The translations under genes were made by a program, and so were the position numbers. A stretch of 64,000 nucleotides of DNA from Cellulomonas sp. Leaf395 (lineage in GTDB: Bacteria > Actinomycetota > Actinomycetes > Actinomycetales > Cellulomonadaceae), in assembly GCF_001424125.1 (NCBI RefSeq), contig NZ_LMQI01000002.1:496001-560000 (forward strand), in the 5' to 3' direction. This document shows, one piece after another, positions 32,611 to 42,404 of this stretch (its first letter is position 1; each line of letters begins with the position of its first letter). The notes beneath the pieces are model-generated. The model was not told where the DNA came from, did not search any database, and saw only the letters and a program-made list of their open reading frames with translations.

Positions 32611-35600
32611 CTAGACACCGACGACGTCAAGCAGCGCGACGGTCTGCACGGACATGGACATCTCGCGGTCCGCCGCCACAGTTGACCTCAGCGCGTCGAT
32701 CTCGGCGCGAATATTTCGAAGGCGACCTTCATGCATTCGAATGACTCGCGGGTCCCGGTCGTCTTCGCGGACTTTGTCGAGGCTGCGGATTGCCTTCGAT
32801 TCCTTGATCCGCAGAGATTCGCTCCGAGATTGTGCTCGTCCGGCGACCAACGCCTCGTTGTCGAGGCGACGCCGATCCTCTTCTGGAGCCAGCCGTGACC
32901 AGGCAGCGTTCTCAAGTTGCTGATAGACATCCCTAACACCTGGTCGCATGCCCGGCGGAGCGTCCGTGAGGGCGCCCCCAGCGAGCGCAGTCAGCACTGC
33001 CGAGCCGACATCATCTGCCACCTCGCCGGTCGCCAGGTCCAGCGCCGTCGCCACGAGTTCGCGAGAGGGCCGTATGCCAGTCGTCGCAACGAGATCGATG
33101 CGAACAGCGAATTGCCGCCCCGAACTCAGGCCGGGCACCGAAACCTGGCCGTATCGGCGCAAGTGCAGGTCATCGGTCTCAATCGACGCCAATGCCACGT
33201 CGACCAGTGGGTGACGAGCGGAAAGGAGTTCGACATCGTGTCGACTAGCGATTTCGGCGTCAAACGTCACCTCGAGGGGCTCGCCGGCTCGAAGCTTCGC
33301 CTCGAGCGTCGCGACGGGGTACTTGCTTCCTCGGTCCGCTTTGCGCTCGCGTCGACGTACTTGGAAGAAGCGCTCGGCGAGATCAGCGTTTCCTCGAAGG
33401 ACGTGCACGCCCTTTCGCCGTGCCGGCCCCAGCGTCGCTCCCGTCGACGTGACGAGGCGCTCCATGATCGCGCGAATCTCGCTAGCCCCCACGTAGCGGC
33501 CGTCGGCAGGCCCAGAGTCGGTCATGCCGTCGACTTTGAGCTGGTCGATCGTGGTGAGAGTCGCGCGCTCCGTCTCGAGCCGCTTGATCTGGGAACTTCG
33601 CGTTTCGATTGCCAGCGCGATCTCGTCCGCGCGGCGAGCTCGTTGCTCCGACGTGAGCTTCGGGTCCAGCAGACGGGTAGCTGCGTCGCGAAATTCGTCC
33701 CGGAGAATTGGTTCAAGGTCCCCGATAGAGTCCTTGAAGATTCCGATCCGCGTATACAGTCGGGCAATGATGTCTGACTCGATCGTGCCGGGCACGTGCA
33801 TGTTGATGATCAGGATCTTTTCGTGCTCCTGCCCGAAACGGTCGAGCCGACCAATGCGCTGCTCGACACGCATCGGATTCCAGGGGAGGTCGTAGTTAAC
33901 CAACACATTGCAGAACTCGAAGTCGAGTCCTTCGGATCCAACTTCGCTAACGACGAGAATCTCGAAGGCGCCGGCGCGAAAATCATCGATGATCGGCTGT
34001 CTTTCCTCCATCTTCACTCCGCCGTGCATCGCGCGCACCGTGAAGTCTGTGCTAAGCCGCGCGGTCAGGTATGAGATTGTCCCGCGGAACGTCGAGAAGA
34101 TCATGGCCTGCCGTACGCCTTGGCGACGAAGGTCGTGGAGCTTCGAATGCAGCGCCTCGTACTTCGAGTCGGAGCCGAGAGGGCGGGCCAGGACTGGCAT
34201 TTGCGCCAGGTCATCGACCGTGATTACTTCTGGATCCTCGTCCGCGTCATCGATAGACGCACGGAACAGGCTGGCGTCTCGACTTCGGAGCGTCTCCTGG
34301 CTCGCGTGCAAACAGCTCGCCGCCTGACGAAGTGGCATCTGCATCGCGAAGCCTGGAGGCGTTCCGGAGGACGTCGCCCTGGACATGTAGTAGCCCACCA
34401 CTGAGTCGTAGTAGTCCTTCTCTGACCCGGACCAGGCGACACGAACGTCGTGGACTTCCCGAACTGCTTTGGCATCGGGGACGTCGACTTTCCGCGTCCG
34501 AGACAGCACGCCGCTGAGCGTGTTGAGCTCGGAGACGAGCCCCTTGACCTCGCTCCGCTCGACGTCGTCAAGGTCATCGCTCCCGTTCAGCAAGGCCTTC
34601 AGCCTCGCAAAGTCGGGCCGTGACGCGATGGTCCTCCCGAATCGGGTCCGCGCAACCGCATCAAGTTGCGCGCGTGCGGACGCGACCTCTCCACGCTGCG
34701 CGATAAAGCGGGATATCGCATTGAGGTGCTGGTTCGGTTCGAGCTGTTGGCGGAACACATCGACGTCCGGAAACATCCCGTCGTCGAGGAGCGTGAGGAG
34801 ATTGTAGAGGTCGTCGGACCGCAGGTTGATGGGAGTCGCAGAAAGAAAGAGCAGGTTGTCGGCCCAATCGGACAACAGGCCGCCAAGAAGATTCGATCTC
34901 GTCCCGATATTCCCAAGGGCGTGCGCTTCGTCTACGATAACAAGGTCAAAGCGAGGGGGCACCTTTGTGAGCCGCTCGAGAGTGTCGGTCGCAGTCCGAA
35001 GCGACTCAAGCGAAACGATGGCATGGAATTCGGGGTCGCCGCCGTCGAGCAGTTGGTCCGCAAGCCTGTCGAGCTCTCGTGGCTTGATGACGTCGAGTTG
35101 TCGATCGAATCGGCGCCGCATCTCGCGTTGCCACTTGAGGGTGAGCGACGATGGGACAACGACAAGCGTCCGTCGAAGCGGCGATCGCTGTTCAAGCTCG
35201 CACCACACGATTCCGGCTTCGATCGTCTTTCCCAAACCAACCTCGTCCGCGATGAGAAGACGGCCGGTCGGCGACGTGAGCATCTTAAGGGCGGGAATGA
35301 ACTGGTAGGCTCGAAAGATCGTTTTCGATGCCTGGAACGAGTAAAGCACGTTGCTCAATGGCGTGCGCAACTTCGTCCATGTCAGCGTCAAGGCGATGTC
35401 ATCAGCCGACGCTGGCCCTTGTTGCAGCCAGAATCTCGCGTCCCTCGGATCTCCGTCGATCTTCTGGAGAGAGGCTTCTCCGAAGTAGCGGATCTCACCG
35501 TCGACCGCGACTTCGATGCGATGGCCCCCTGGAGTCGCAGACACCCTTCGGACGCGACCCGGCGTTTCTGTTCCGATGATCCGCACCATGTCGTCCACGG

Positions 35601-35976
35601 CAAACGACGACGTCCCCAGTAGCGGGCGGGCACCATCCCAGCCTTCTGCAAGCGCGAGGCGCGCGAGAGCCAGGTGAAGCCGGGACCCGTCATCGGTAAA
35701 TCGATGGCGCGCGCTGACCGCCTCCTGCGCGGGCTGGGCGCCGATCACTACGAGACCGTGCCATCGCCCTCGACGGTAGACGGAGTAGCAGCCGTCGTGG
35801 AGCGACTGGTCTTCAAGCGTCAGTGCCGACTCGCGGACTTCGGCCGCGAGACTTTCGAGTTGGGACCGCTGCGATTCGTTGGGTTCTCCTAGGACGAGAA
35901 CGGTAAGCAGCTCATCGCGGACGTCGAATTCGAGGCGCTCCGAAATTGGCCAATAGCGAAGGTCATCCTCAAACAT
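32611..35976 (-). CDS. HepA/RapA-type SNF2 helicase
   Basis: A 1121-aa DNA-dependent ATPase. Motif I is IADEVGLGKTIEAG (about residues 242-255), motif II VIVDEAHALGN (about 347-357), motif III LFLSATPINL, and the second RecA domain has VVSEVGSEGLDFEF followed by YDLPWNPMRVEQRIGRLDR (motifs V and VI). This arrangement is that of HepA/RapA and of helicases in DISARM and related defence loci (DrmD-like). An N-terminal 190-residue region and a long C-terminal region (after about 760) with coiled coil are unassigned. It is encoded opposite to the other genes of the locus, converging on the Hsp70 gene; ATG 35976 has GAGAGGAAA upstream. Confidence 0.85.
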   Translation of the reverse strand: MFEDDLRYWPISERLEFDVRDELLTVLVLGEPNESQRSQLESLAAEVRESALTLEDQSLHDGCYSVYRRGRWHGLVVIGAQPAQEAVSARHRFTDDGSRLHLALARLALAEGWDGARPLLGTSSFAVDDMVRIIGTETPGRVRRVSATPGGHRIEVAVDGEIRYFGEASLQKIDGDPRDARFWLQQGPASADDIALTLTWTKLRTPLSNVLYSFQASKTIFRAYQFIPALKMLTSPTGRLLIADEVGLGKTIEAGIVWCELEQRSPLRRTLVVVPSSLTLKWQREMRRRFDRQLDVIKPRELDRLADQLLDGGDPEFHAIVSLESLRTATDTLERLTKVPPRFDLVIVDEAHALGNIGTRSNLLGGLLSDWADNLLFLSATPINLRSDDLYNLLTLLDDGMFPDVDVFRQQLEPNQHLNAISRFIAQRGEVASARAQLDAVARTRFGRTIASRPDFARLKALLNGSDDLDDVERSEVKGLVSELNTLSGVLSRTRKVDVPDAKAVREVHDVRVAWSGSEKDYYDSVVGYYMSRATSSGTPPGFAMQMPLRQAASCLHASQETLRSRDASLFRASIDDADEDPEVITVDDLAQMPVLARPLGSDSKYEALHSKLHDLRRQGVRQAMIFSTFRGTISYLTARLSTDFTVRAMHGGVKMEERQPIIDDFRAGAFEILVVSEVGSEGLDFEFCNVLVNYDLPWNPMRVEQRIGRLDRFGQEHEKILIINMHVPGTIESDIIARLYTRIGIFKDSIGDLEPILRDEFRDAATRLLDPKLTSEQRARRADEIALAIETRSSQIKRLETERATLTTIDQLKVDGMTDSGPADGRYVGASEIRAIMERLVTSTGATLGPARRKGVHVLRGNADLAERFFQVRRRERKADRGSKYPVATLEAKLRAGEPLEVTFDAEIASRHDVELLSARHPLVDVALASIETDDLHLRRYGQVSVPGLSSGRQFAVRIDLVATTGIRPSRELVATALDLATGEVADDVGSAVLTALAGGALTDAPPGMRPGVRDVYQQLENAAWSRLAPEEDRRRLDNEALVAGRAQSRSESLRIKESKAIRSLDKVREDDRDPRVIRMHEGRLRNIRAEIDALRSTVAADREMSMSVQTVALLDVVGV

Positions 35977-36951
35977 CGGGAGAAGGTTTCCTCTCGTGAT
36001 GCCGGACGATAACCGTCCGGTGTTGTCTCAAGCCTCGACGCACGCCTGGTACCAGGCTGTCCCGTGCGGTGGCGAGACAGGCTTGTCACGCGCCCCGCCG
36101 CAGCAAGTCACACGAGCAGTTGTTGGCGCAGCAGCTCCTGGACCTGCTCGCCCTCGGCCGGCAGCCTCGTCGGTCGATCGGGCGCGACCCACCTCATCCC
36201 GGACGACCACCGCCGATCCGCGGGCGAGCTCTCGCCTTGTCTCTGTAGTAGGCACCGTTGAGCTCCCCCATGGGTCGATTGCCTGCCGCATCGATCGTAG
36301 GGCGCGGTCACCGGGCACAGGCAGCAACCTTTGCCTTGGGGCGGGTGAACCGGTCGGGGCCAGACCACCGCCAGAAGCACCTCGCCACACCTGTTTGACT
36401 CCGGCCACCGCGCACCGAAGGTCGCTCCCACGGCAGTCGCGACCGGAGCAACTTGGCGCCGAAGCGGTTCGTCTTTGATCGGCGCGGGTCAGGCGGGCAT
36501 TCCGACTGAAACGGTTCCGTCAGCCATCGAGGCCGTCAGCCGGGGTCGCACTCCTTCCCAATGATCCTGTGAAGTGACGCGTCCGGAGGACTTCAGCAGC
36601 AGCGGCCAGCGAAGGGGCTCGGATCGACCGAGTGAGCCAGTCTTCGTTGGAGTTGCGGCGTAGACCATCGCGTCGAACCCGCTGATGCCAGCTCTTCGAG
36701 GACCAGGTCTAGGTGAGGTCGTCAAACAGGAGCCTCAGGGACTTGCGAGTTGCTCCGCGGGTGCGCAGGTCTGCCGAGCGCTGGAAGTGCTGGGAATGAA
36801 CCGGCGGCTGCCCATCCCGTGCCGAAATCGTGAGAGCTAGGTTGACTGTCGGGGCGACTACGAGACGGCCCCAGGCGTAGGTTGACGGTGCGATGACAAG
36901 GACCACAAGGGAGCTGCATGTGCCTGGGCCGCTGATCGAGACAACACAGGC
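35977..36951. other. 975-bp divergent gap between the two helicase genes
   Basis: Separates the SNF2 helicase (left, minus) from the four-gene operon (right, plus). A hairpin CCGGACG-ATAAC-CGTCCGG sits at 36002-36020, 26 bp upstream of the SNF2 start. Frames of 60-126 codons exist on both strands but none has an RBS or a domain; they look like shadows. It is long for a promoter region and may contain the promoters of both arms, an untranslated regulator RNA, or a decayed gene. Confidence 0.4.
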
Positions 36952-38586
36952 GTGACGGGCCGGGATGCCGAGGATCCGGCGACCAGGGATCTGTCAGTGC
37001 ATATCACCGCACTCGCCGCCCGAATCCGCGAGTTGCGCGGAGACCGAGCGCTCGTCGTGCCAAACCCGGGGACCTCGCTGCCGCAGCTCATGGTCATCGA
37101 TCGTGATTACGGTCTGCTCGGTTTCGACGTTGCGTTCGGACCCATTACCGCAGACCGAACGCCTTCAGTCGCCCTCAACCGGAAGCTTGACGAGCTGAAC
37201 GACGCCGCCAACGGTGCTGGAGATGTACCTGTCACGGGATTCGTTGCATACCCCGAGATGACCGAAGCGCTCCTCGGAACGCCGGGCGCTGAGCGGCGGA
37301 GAGTCATCAGCACCAGCGACGTCGACACCGGGCGATTTCTCACCGCCGTAGACACCGCTGACAACCTCGTGACCGATGAAGCGTGGGACAGCCTCGTCGA
37401 CCGCCTCGCCCCCTCTCTTGTGTTCGCGCCACGACGAACTGGTGCGACGGACGACGGCGCCGACGAGCGTCACACATCCCGCATCCGCCTCGACGCGGCG
37501 CAGACCAACGCAGCTCTCGTGCCCGTGGACGAGGTCCTCGTCGTGACCGGGCCAGCGGGGAGCGGCAAGACGCTCGTTCTCGCAGCCCGCGCCAAGTGGC
37601 TCGCGAAGAACAACCCTGACTGGCGTATCCAGATCCTCTGCTACAACAAGGCACTCGTGCCGTACCTGCGATCCCTTGTCGTCACACATCCGGCCATTGA
37701 CGTATCAACCTTTGGGAAATTCACGGCTGCGCTCGGCCACCGAGTCTCCCTCTCCGATGAGGGCGCAGCTGACCGAGAGCTCGACTCCGCCATCCGCAAG
37801 GGCATCCCACACGTCACCGACGCCCTGCTTATCGACGAATATCAGGACTTCATGCCAGCCTGGCTCGACTTTGCGCTGCGCACGGTGCGCCCGGGCCGTG
37901 GTGGCGCGGTGCTCACGGGCGATGCAGCACAGGCCCTCTACCGCGACGCGGACACGGCCCGCATCATGCGTGGGCGACAAGTGAGCATGCTCGCACTTGA
38001 CCGGCCATACCGGAGCACTTCGCAAATGCTGGCCGCAGTGGGGTCCCTCGACTCACGGTTCGCAGTCGAGGGCGCCGGGACCGCGCCCGACGGGGAGCCT
38101 GTCGACCTCGTCTGGGCGGCCAGCTGGAACGAGCAGGCCCGGTGTGCGGCCTGGGAGATCCGTCAGATGATCGATACAGGCAAACGCCGGCCAGGCCACA
38201 TCGCGATCCTCGTCACGCAGATCGCCGGCACCGTGCGGCGCCTATCCGATGCGCTTAACGCCCAGGCAATTCCGTTCGAAGTGATCGACAGGACCAACTC
38301 CGATTCGTTCGACCCAACGACGGCGACGGTCAAGATCGTCACCGTTCACTCCGCCAAGGGGCACGAATTTCCCGTGGTCATCTTGTTTGGCCTCGAGGCC
38401 CTCCCAGACTCCCATGTCGAGGACGAAGCCCAGCACCGGCGCGCTCGCGTCGCATTCGTCGGGATGACGCGGGCCCAGGATCAGCTGCTGATCACCTACA
38501 CGAGGCACAACCCCTTCCTTGAACGCCTTGAGGCGGCAGGCGACGCAGTCCACCGATGGACATGGCCCGACGACTATGAGGTGTGA
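36952..38586 (+). CDS. UvrD-like superfamily 1 helicase
   Basis: A 544-aa helicase. Walker A is TGPAGSGKTLVLAARAK (about residues 198-214), Walker B LLIDEYQDFMPAW (about 291), an AQALYRD segment follows, and the C-terminal motifs are VKIVTVHSAKGHEFPVVILFG (about 460) and RVAFVGMTRAQDQLLITYT. The N-terminal 150 residues (LVVPNPGTSLPQLMVIDRDYGLLGFDV) look like a NERD-type nuclease fold without obvious catalytic acids. Shorter than UvrD (about 700 aa), it resembles the DNA/RNA helicases of defence loci. GTG 36952 has no clear RBS; no better start is available. Its stop overlaps the next gene. Confidence 0.8.
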   Translation: MTGRDAEDPATRDLSVHITALAARIRELRGDRALVVPNPGTSLPQLMVIDRDYGLLGFDVAFGPITADRTPSVALNRKLDELNDAANGAGDVPVTGFVAYPEMTEALLGTPGAERRRVISTSDVDTGRFLTAVDTADNLVTDEAWDSLVDRLAPSLVFAPRRTGATDDGADERHTSRIRLDAAQTNAALVPVDEVLVVTGPAGSGKTLVLAARAKWLAKNNPDWRIQILCYNKALVPYLRSLVVTHPAIDVSTFGKFTAALGHRVSLSDEGAADRELDSAIRKGIPHVTDALLIDEYQDFMPAWLDFALRTVRPGRGGAVLTGDAAQALYRDADTARIMRGRQVSMLALDRPYRSTSQMLAAVGSLDSRFAVEGAGTAPDGEPVDLVWAASWNEQARCAAWEIRQMIDTGKRRPGHIAILVTQIAGTVRRLSDALNAQAIPFEVIDRTNSDSFDPTTATVKIVTVHSAKGHEFPVVILFGLEALPDSHVEDEAQHRRARVAFVGMTRAQDQLLITYTRHNPFLERLEAAGDAVHRWTWPDDYEV

Positions 38587-38594
38587 GACGACTC

Positions 38595-41500
38595 ATGGCA
38601 CACATTCACCTACTCGGCGATTACCACGGCCCAGGAGAACAGCGGTCCGCCGAGTACCTAGCCGCCGAGCTCCCCGCACAATGGCATGTCATCGTTGGCC
38701 GCCAACTCATCACGCCACGCGGCCACGACGACATGGACCTTCTTGTCGTGGGCGAACGAGGCCTGTACCTATGCGAAGAGAAGGCCTGGGGTCCCCAAGT
38801 GGATCTCGACGACGTCTACTGGTCCGTCAACGGAGAACGACGGCCCAATCCACTCAGTCGAGTGGCGCACGTCGCGCGCGTCCTGGCCAGCACCCTTGAC
38901 AAGCGGATACCCGGATTCGCCGATGCCCGGCGCGAAGGGCGTCGGAACATACACATAGTCTCCGAGAAGGTCTTGCTGTCCCACGAGTCCCTGCGCCTGA
39001 GCGGAGGCGAGTGGCTACCGGACGGCGCGGTCGTCCGCCTCTTCGACGCTCCCCACGAGCTGATCGCCGCGGACGCCGAACTGCCCGAGGTCCTCGCGCC
39101 GATGCGCGAGAACGTCCTGGCCTACCTCCTCGGGCTGAGCAAGCGGGAGGGGATTCCCAGCCAGATCGGCCCGTACAAGATCCTCCAATCCATGGGCCGC
39201 GCGGGCATCGCGACCACCTATGCCGCCCGACATGAAGGCGGCAACGAACTCGTCGTGCTCCGATGCTCACCGACCACGGGCTGGGCCGACCCGGACTCGG
39301 CGCGCCGTGCAATCCTCCGCGAATACGACGCTCTAAGGCGCCTGGCTGACTCCGGGCGTGTCTGGCGGGTCGATCCCTACTTCACCTGGAACGACGACAC
39401 GATCGTCGTGCCGATAATCCCTGCCCCGACGTCCAGTTTGACGATGTCCATCCGGAAGGCTCTCCCAGCCCGGACGCCTGACGGCCGAGTCGCAGAAGCT
39501 GCGGCAGAGGCACTGGTCTCAGATGCGTTCGCGGCACTCGCTGAGGTGCACGCCACAGGCTTGCTGCACCGCGGGCTTCATCCGGACCGGGTTGAGTTCA
39601 CGACCGACTATCGAGTCCGCTTTCGAGATTTCTTCCTTGCCCGGATCGTTGAGGGCCAGACCATCGCGCCCGCCCTTGCCGAGCCCAGCCCCGACCTGGG
39701 TGCGCCGTTCCGCGCACCTGAGTGCCGGGAGAGCATCGCCACGGCGATGGAAGCGTCAGATACGTACTCCCTCGCACTTGCGTTGTCGTGCTGGCTTCTC
39801 GGAGAGGCGAGCCGGGAGCCCGACCATGACGGGATCCGAGCTCGCATCGCGGGCTACCCAACCCTCGGCCCGGTTCTCGCCGAGTGCCTAGATCCTGACG
39901 CACTCAGGAGACCGTCGCCGTCCCAGGCCGCTCAGAGGACAGCGCCGGAGCGCCCCGCTCCCCGAAATATTGTTGGGACAATGCAAAATGTTGAGCCCGA
40001 CGAGCGATATACCACGGTGCGACAACTCGGAGAGGGCGCGACGGCGATCTCGTTGCTAGTGCACGACAAGGAACTCGACCGCCACTTCTGCCTCAAGCAG
40101 TTCAAGGAAGGCGTCCTCAGCGCCGAGGATATCCGCCGAGAATTTGACGCTCAGGATGCCTTAGTGAATGCGCGTTGCGCACGGGTGTATCAGTACTGGC
40201 CAAATCCTAAACCGGGCCGGTTGCTCGTGGAGTACATCGACGGGCGAGACCTCGCCGACTACGGCCGCGAACCCAACCACACAATGCAAGACTTCCGCAC
40301 TGTCGCCATCGACGTCCTCGATGGCCTCGCCGCAGCCCACGATCTCGCACTCCTGCACCGAGACCTGAGCCCATCGAATATCTTGGTCAAGAGAGACAAC
40401 GACCGTGGCGTCCTCATCGACTTCGGCCTCGTCACCCCGAACGCGATGGCCCGAACCCGCGTAGGCACCCCTGCGTATACGGCGCCTGAGGTCGATCAGA
40501 GTGGCCGGTGGTCATACACAGCCGACATATACAGCCTCGGCGTCTCGCTCATACGCTCGATTCTCGGGCGACTTCCCTATCAGGTCTCCGCTGGGGGGCA
40601 GCTCAACAAGCGGGTCATCGTTCCACCTACACCGGACGAGGCCGACGCGTGGGGTAGACCGTTTCTTGATGTGCTCTTTAATGCGGTCCACTACGACGCT
40701 TCGGAGCGTCCCGGCAGTGCTCGCTCGATGCGCGACGACCTGACCCGCGTGGTGGCCGAGGTCTCCGAACCGTCGGGCGAAGCGAAGATCAACCCCACCG
40801 TCGACATGGTGCGCAGCCTCTACCGCGCCAGCACGATTGGTAACGCCGGAAATCGTGGCCTTGACGACGCCTTTGCCCGCGAGACCTACGCGTCCACGCA
40901 ACTCGACAGCGCTCTTCTACCGGCCGTCGTCGCCGGCGCCCTAGATCTAGTAGTGCTCACAGGCAATCCGGGCGACGGCAAGACTTCCTTCCTCGCCCAA
41001 GTCGGAGACGCGCTTGACCGCGCAGGCGCCGAAACTCTCGAGACGGACGCGGCTGGATGGCGCAAGAGGCAGGACGGGCGAACCTACGCCGCCGTCTACG
41101 ACGCGAGTGAATCGCACGGGAGTCTGAGTGCCGATGGCCTGCTTCGCCGTGCCCTGGATATCGGCGAGGGCGACGATCCGGCCCTGCGAACCATCCTCAT
41201 TGCCGCGAACGACGGCCGCTTGATGCAGTTCTTCGAGGACAACCAGGATCTCTACGGCGAGGTCTGGGCGGAGTTGCGACGTCAAAGAGATGGTCGGCCG
41301 CCCAAGAACCCGCGAATTGGCATCGTCGACCTGAAACGTCGCAGCCTTGCGTCGCCGCAGATGGCCCAGCCGGACGGGCTCGGCGGGCGCATCCTTGAGC
41401 TACTCGTCGGCCAGGACCGATGGTCTGCCTGCGAAGGCTGCGCCTCGTACACGGTGTGCCCGATGCGTAGCAACGCCGAGGCGCTTCGCGAGCAACCAGC

Positions 41501-42404
41501 TCGCGAAGCCGTCAACGAACTCGTGCTCATAAGTCACCTGCGGCGGCGGCGGCGCGCAACGGTCCGCGACGTTCGATCCGCGCTGGCCTGGCTCATCACT
41601 GGTGACCGAAGCTGCCAGGACGTACACGTCGAGCGCGAGGCGGGCCTTGACCCGCGCGAGGGGAACGGACGGGTGCTCCACGACCTCGCTTTCGACATGG
41701 CCGCCGACGACTACCTCGTGCGCGAGTGGACCGAGATCGATCCCGCCATCGTGGCAGCGCCATCGGTCGAGCGTGAAGCACGTACGCGACAGGACCTAGT
41801 GCCTGACCTCGGGCTGTTCGACGGCAAGGCCGTCGCAGAGCTGCAACGAAGACTGTTCTTTGGTGGATGGTCGACTCCTGACGTGACGCGGTCAGACGTC
41901 AGAACGTATCGCTACCTAGCCGAATATTCATCGGCCCTGCGCGACGCCGACGAGCAAAGCCTGGGCCACCTCCTGCTCGGCCTAAGCCGGGTGCTGGGAA
42001 TGCCTGGGTACGTAGGCACGGGTCTCGCAGTCCGCGACCGAGCATTCGATGAACGGATATCCACGGGGAGCGCGGTGGTCAAGGAACTCCCCGCCAACGA
42101 ATTCGAGCTCCGCCCAATCGGCAGCGAGATCCCTTACGTGGAGTCATTCCCAGATGCACTCCAGCTGAAGCACACAAGCGGATCGGCCCTCGCCATCACG
42201 CTCGACACAGCCGAGCTCCTGTTTCGTGTTGCCGACGGCGAAATTCTCGGTGACTCCGCATCCGCGGGCGTTCAACAGGAGATATTCGGGTTCGGCAATG
42301 ACCTCCTCTTGTCCCCGTCGACCGCGGTTCGAATTGTCGATACAACTGGGCGCTCCACACGCGTGGTGCGCGACGGCGCCCGAATCGTCCGGGAGAGCAA
42401 ATGA
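38595..42404 (+). CDS. NERD + pseudokinase + Ser/Thr kinase + P-loop ATPase fusion (MAD6-like)
   Basis: About 1270 aa (numbers from an upstream GTG at 38583). NERD-type nuclease-like domain 20-80 (GHDDMDLLVVGERG, LCEEKAWGP). Kinase-like domain one, 195-450, has HRGLHPDRV and FRDFFLA where HRD and DFG belong and no VAIK lysine: a pseudokinase. Kinase two, 475-735, keeps the lysine in CLKQF, LLHRDLSPSNIL and LIDFGLV, and YTAPEV. From 760 a P-loop ATPase begins with LTGNPGDGKTSF, followed by a cysteine cluster (CEGCASYTVC). NERD-kinase recalls PglW of BREX; kinase plus ATPase recalls MAD6 and DptF. ATG 38595 has GAGGTG upstream; GTG 38583 overlaps the helicase stop. Kinase signalling probably controls the effector. 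Confidence 0.78.
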   Translation: MAHIHLLGDYHGPGEQRSAEYLAAELPAQWHVIVGRQLITPRGHDDMDLLVVGERGLYLCEEKAWGPQVDLDDVYWSVNGERRPNPLSRVAHVARVLASTLDKRIPGFADARREGRRNIHIVSEKVLLSHESLRLSGGEWLPDGAVVRLFDAPHELIAADAELPEVLAPMRENVLAYLLGLSKREGIPSQIGPYKILQSMGRAGIATTYAARHEGGNELVVLRCSPTTGWADPDSARRAILREYDALRRLADSGRVWRVDPYFTWNDDTIVVPIIPAPTSSLTMSIRKALPARTPDGRVAEAAAEALVSDAFAALAEVHATGLLHRGLHPDRVEFTTDYRVRFRDFFLARIVEGQTIAPALAEPSPDLGAPFRAPECRESIATAMEASDTYSLALALSCWLLGEASREPDHDGIRARIAGYPTLGPVLAECLDPDALRRPSPSQAAQRTAPERPAPRNIVGTMQNVEPDERYTTVRQLGEGATAISLLVHDKELDRHFCLKQFKEGVLSAEDIRREFDAQDALVNARCARVYQYWPNPKPGRLLVEYIDGRDLADYGREPNHTMQDFRTVAIDVLDGLAAAHDLALLHRDLSPSNILVKRDNDRGVLIDFGLVTPNAMARTRVGTPAYTAPEVDQSGRWSYTADIYSLGVSLIRSILGRLPYQVSAGGQLNKRVIVPPTPDEADAWGRPFLDVLFNAVHYDASERPGSARSMRDDLTRVVAEVSEPSGEAKINPTVDMVRSLYRASTIGNAGNRGLDDAFARETYASTQLDSALLPAVVAGALDLVVLTGNPGDGKTSFLAQVGDALDRAGAETLETDAAGWRKRQDGRTYAAVYDASESHGSLSADGLLRRALDIGEGDDPALRTILIAANDGRLMQFFEDNQDLYGEVWAELRRQRDGRPPKNPRIGIVDLKRRSLASPQMAQPDGLGGRILELLVGQDRWSACEGCASYTVCPMRSNAEALREQPAREAVNELVLISHLRRRRRATVRDVRSALAWLITGDRSCQDVHVEREAGLDPREGNGRVLHDLAFDMAADDYLVREWTEIDPAIVAAPSVEREARTRQDLVPDLGLFDGKAVAELQRRLFFGGWSTPDVTRSDVRTYRYLAEYSSALRDADEQSLGHLLLGLSRVLGMPGYVGTGLAVRDRAFDERISTGSAVVKELPANEFELRPIGSEIPYVESFPDALQLKHTSGSALAITLDTAELLFRVADGEILGDSASAGVQQEIFGFGNDLLLSPSTAVRIVDTTGRSTRVVRDGARIVRESK

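Noticed and set aside
36028..36725. Frames of 65-126 codons in the gap between the two helicase genes
   Set aside because: No RBS, no domain and uneven third-position composition on either strand.
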